Shown here in pieces: positions 62,615-64,000 of a stretch of DNA of 64,000 nucleotides. Each line of letters begins with the position of its first letter. Within the stretch, counting starts at the first letter, position 1. Under the pieces are notes generated by a model. That model saw nothing but the letters and a program-made list of their open reading frames with translations. It was not told the DNA's origin and ran no database searches. Source of the stretch: Diprion similis. Its lineage: Eukaryota; Arthropoda; Insecta; Hymenoptera; Diprionidae. The position numbers and the translations under genes were made by a program. The stretch covers positions 806,001 to 870,000 of the forward strand of contig NC_060110.1 of NCBI RefSeq assembly GCF_021155765.1, given 5' to 3'.

Positions 62615-63983
62615 TCATATTCGCGTGCGCAGCTTTTTTGCAGTTCGACTGATACTGGGACTATCCTCATCGACCACATCAGGATAGGAATCTACGCTCT
62701 CTGCATTGGAAGATCGTCTTAAGCTGGTTATTAATGATGCCCTTTCTTCATCTGCATCATCGTGATCGTATTCATCTTCATTCTCATCATTGGCTATTTC
62801 GGGTCCATTGAAGATGACAGTAACTCCATGACAATTATTGCAAACCGTTGTGCAATCAATCCCCGCTTTTCTACATCCACATAAACGTGCACAGCCAGTT
62901 GTGCATTTGCAAAAAATCAAATTCGACAAAGCCTCAGGTCCAATGGAGTCCATCGTTGTAATTGGATTGAAGTACCCTTGGACTCGTTTCCAACCCCATA
63001 ATTCAGGAGGTAATTCATTCCCCTGCCATTTTTGCACTTGATTATATATGTACTCTGAAAGAATACTGCCTGGATGCTACTTCTGTTGGCGGTAGTGAGG
63101 CAATATCTGGATTTATTTGTGTCACCGACCTAGTGAAACAATGAAATCGATATTTATTCAAACGATTATCTGTAGGCCGTGCACCGTAGGTGCAAGGAAA
63201 AAACGTTGTCCAGCTTCAGCGATTACATCGTACGAAGAATTGGGGTTGTTGAAGATTCCAGCGATATCTTGTAATTCTTTGATTTTTTGGAACAATTTGA
63301 CACACTTGAGTTTCCCTTTATTGAAAATAGCTGAAGTGGTGTCGCAGCCACTAAAGGCATGTAAGAAGAGAATGGTGTTCGTAAGTCCTGATGATTGCAA
63401 CTTCTGTGATGAATACACTTTTCTCGGAGTTTTTCCCTTTCCCGGTTTAACAAAAAAGATGTTGTTTTGCGATAGAGTCAACGCTATCAGTAAAACTAAA
63501 ATATCAACATCTTCACCAATAATAGCAACGTTATTTTGTGACAAAGAAACTTGGATTGCAGTATTAATGATAAAAAGAATCTGCATCATCTGCGCTTTGT
63601 CGAAAGCCTATTTCCTGATCCTTTAACTTGGTTGATAGCAAGTCTATTAACCTGCTCTTGTTTTCATCGTTTGATAAAAACTGATCTTGCCGAAAGGTGA
63701 CGCTATATCTTCTTCAAAATTAATTTTGATTTTGCTCCATTTTCTTTGTACTATTGTTGGTATTTGAATATGCATCGAATACTACTGTGCAAATTCGACC
63801 GTAATGCTTCTGAATATAATTTATGTACCCCGCGCAAATGGTTGAATAGGTTGAATTTTGTTTCCAAATGACTCGATGTAGGAGGAATCGACCATCCACA
63901 ATGATAGCACAATTTTGTAGGATGATATCTCCGTTCGATAACTGAAAGAAATGATACAGCGAGGAATTTTTTGTTTTTCGCAT
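62615..63983 (-). pseudogene. Frameshifted FEN1/XPG-like nuclease remnant with Cys-rich tail
   Basis: Three open segments on the minus strand (63983-63720, 63589-63158 and 63037-62615) and the sequence between them form one broken protein. The motifs follow the order of FEN1/XPG (PIN-like) nucleases: IVDGRFLLHR near the start, CTVVFDAY, an ADDAD segment, GEDVDILVLL, then FLHAFSGCDTTSA, with acidic residues where metal ligands are expected. The tail ELPPELWGWKR precedes a tesmin-like Cys cluster (CKCTTGCARLCGCRKAG) and an acidic end. Related proteins are, to my knowledge, multi-copy and uncharacterised in arthropods, and often transposon-associated. At least three small indels disrupt it: near 63700, in a T-run near 63577, and in a TA repeat near 63045. 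The frame also changes near 63175. The 5' portion would lie beyond 64000. The copy is probably not functional. Confidence 0.7.
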
Positions 63984-64000
63984 GCCAGCATTGTTGAACA

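Noticed and set aside
63117-63626. 169-codon + strand frame
   Set aside because: It is antisense to the nuclease-like remnant, whose minus-strand frames hold the conserved motifs.

Overview
This window is eukaryotic nuclear DNA, almost certainly from an insect and possibly a hymenopteran (the order is inference). The support is AT-rich intergenic and intronic sequence, many short GT-AG introns, protein families with insect-like architecture, and several MITE or foldback transposons. I assembled gene models by hand by joining exons whose splice phases match. No bacterial, organellar, CRISPR, tRNA or rRNA features were seen.

Layout: 1-5.96 kb holds no gene I can defend. A GC- and CpG-rich stretch at about 0.7-1.8 kb looks like a promoter or 5' UTR of a gene outside the window. 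At 5968-10406 (-) lies a seven-exon gene for a secreted, cysteine-rich protein with a long Asp/Asn-rich acidic tract and a hydrophobic C-terminus; I do not recognise its family. At 11291-22005 (+) lies the orthologue of STK11IP (LKB1-interacting protein 1). These two genes are divergent and share an 885-bp promoter interval. 22.0-29.8 kb is mostly transposon-derived or unexplained. 29839-32173 (+) is a secreted alpha-carbonic anhydrase with a complete active site. 34190-60418 (+) is Vps13, the bridge-like lipid transfer protein, in 58 coding exons. 60.4-62.6 kb is empty as far as I can see. 62615-63983 (-) is a frameshifted remnant of a FEN1/XPG-like nuclease family with a Cys-rich tail; it may continue past the window end.

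Five insertions are defined by paired termini: two hAT-like elements with perfect 8-bp target-site duplications (16957-17585 and 32848-33401), a TA-flanked mariner-like foldback (18140-19250), a TTAA-flanked foldback (22565-24227) and a small TTAA-flanked piggyBac-like MITE in a Vps13 intron (59195-59340).

Functional links: vertebrate STK11IP is an LKB1 partner and has been linked to lysosomes, and Vps13 works at membrane contact sites, but nothing here shows co-regulation. The most actionable oddities are an apparent frameshift in exon 50 of otherwise intact Vps13, the unrecognised acidic cysteine-rich protein, and candidate alternative mini-exons in Vps13 and STK11IP.
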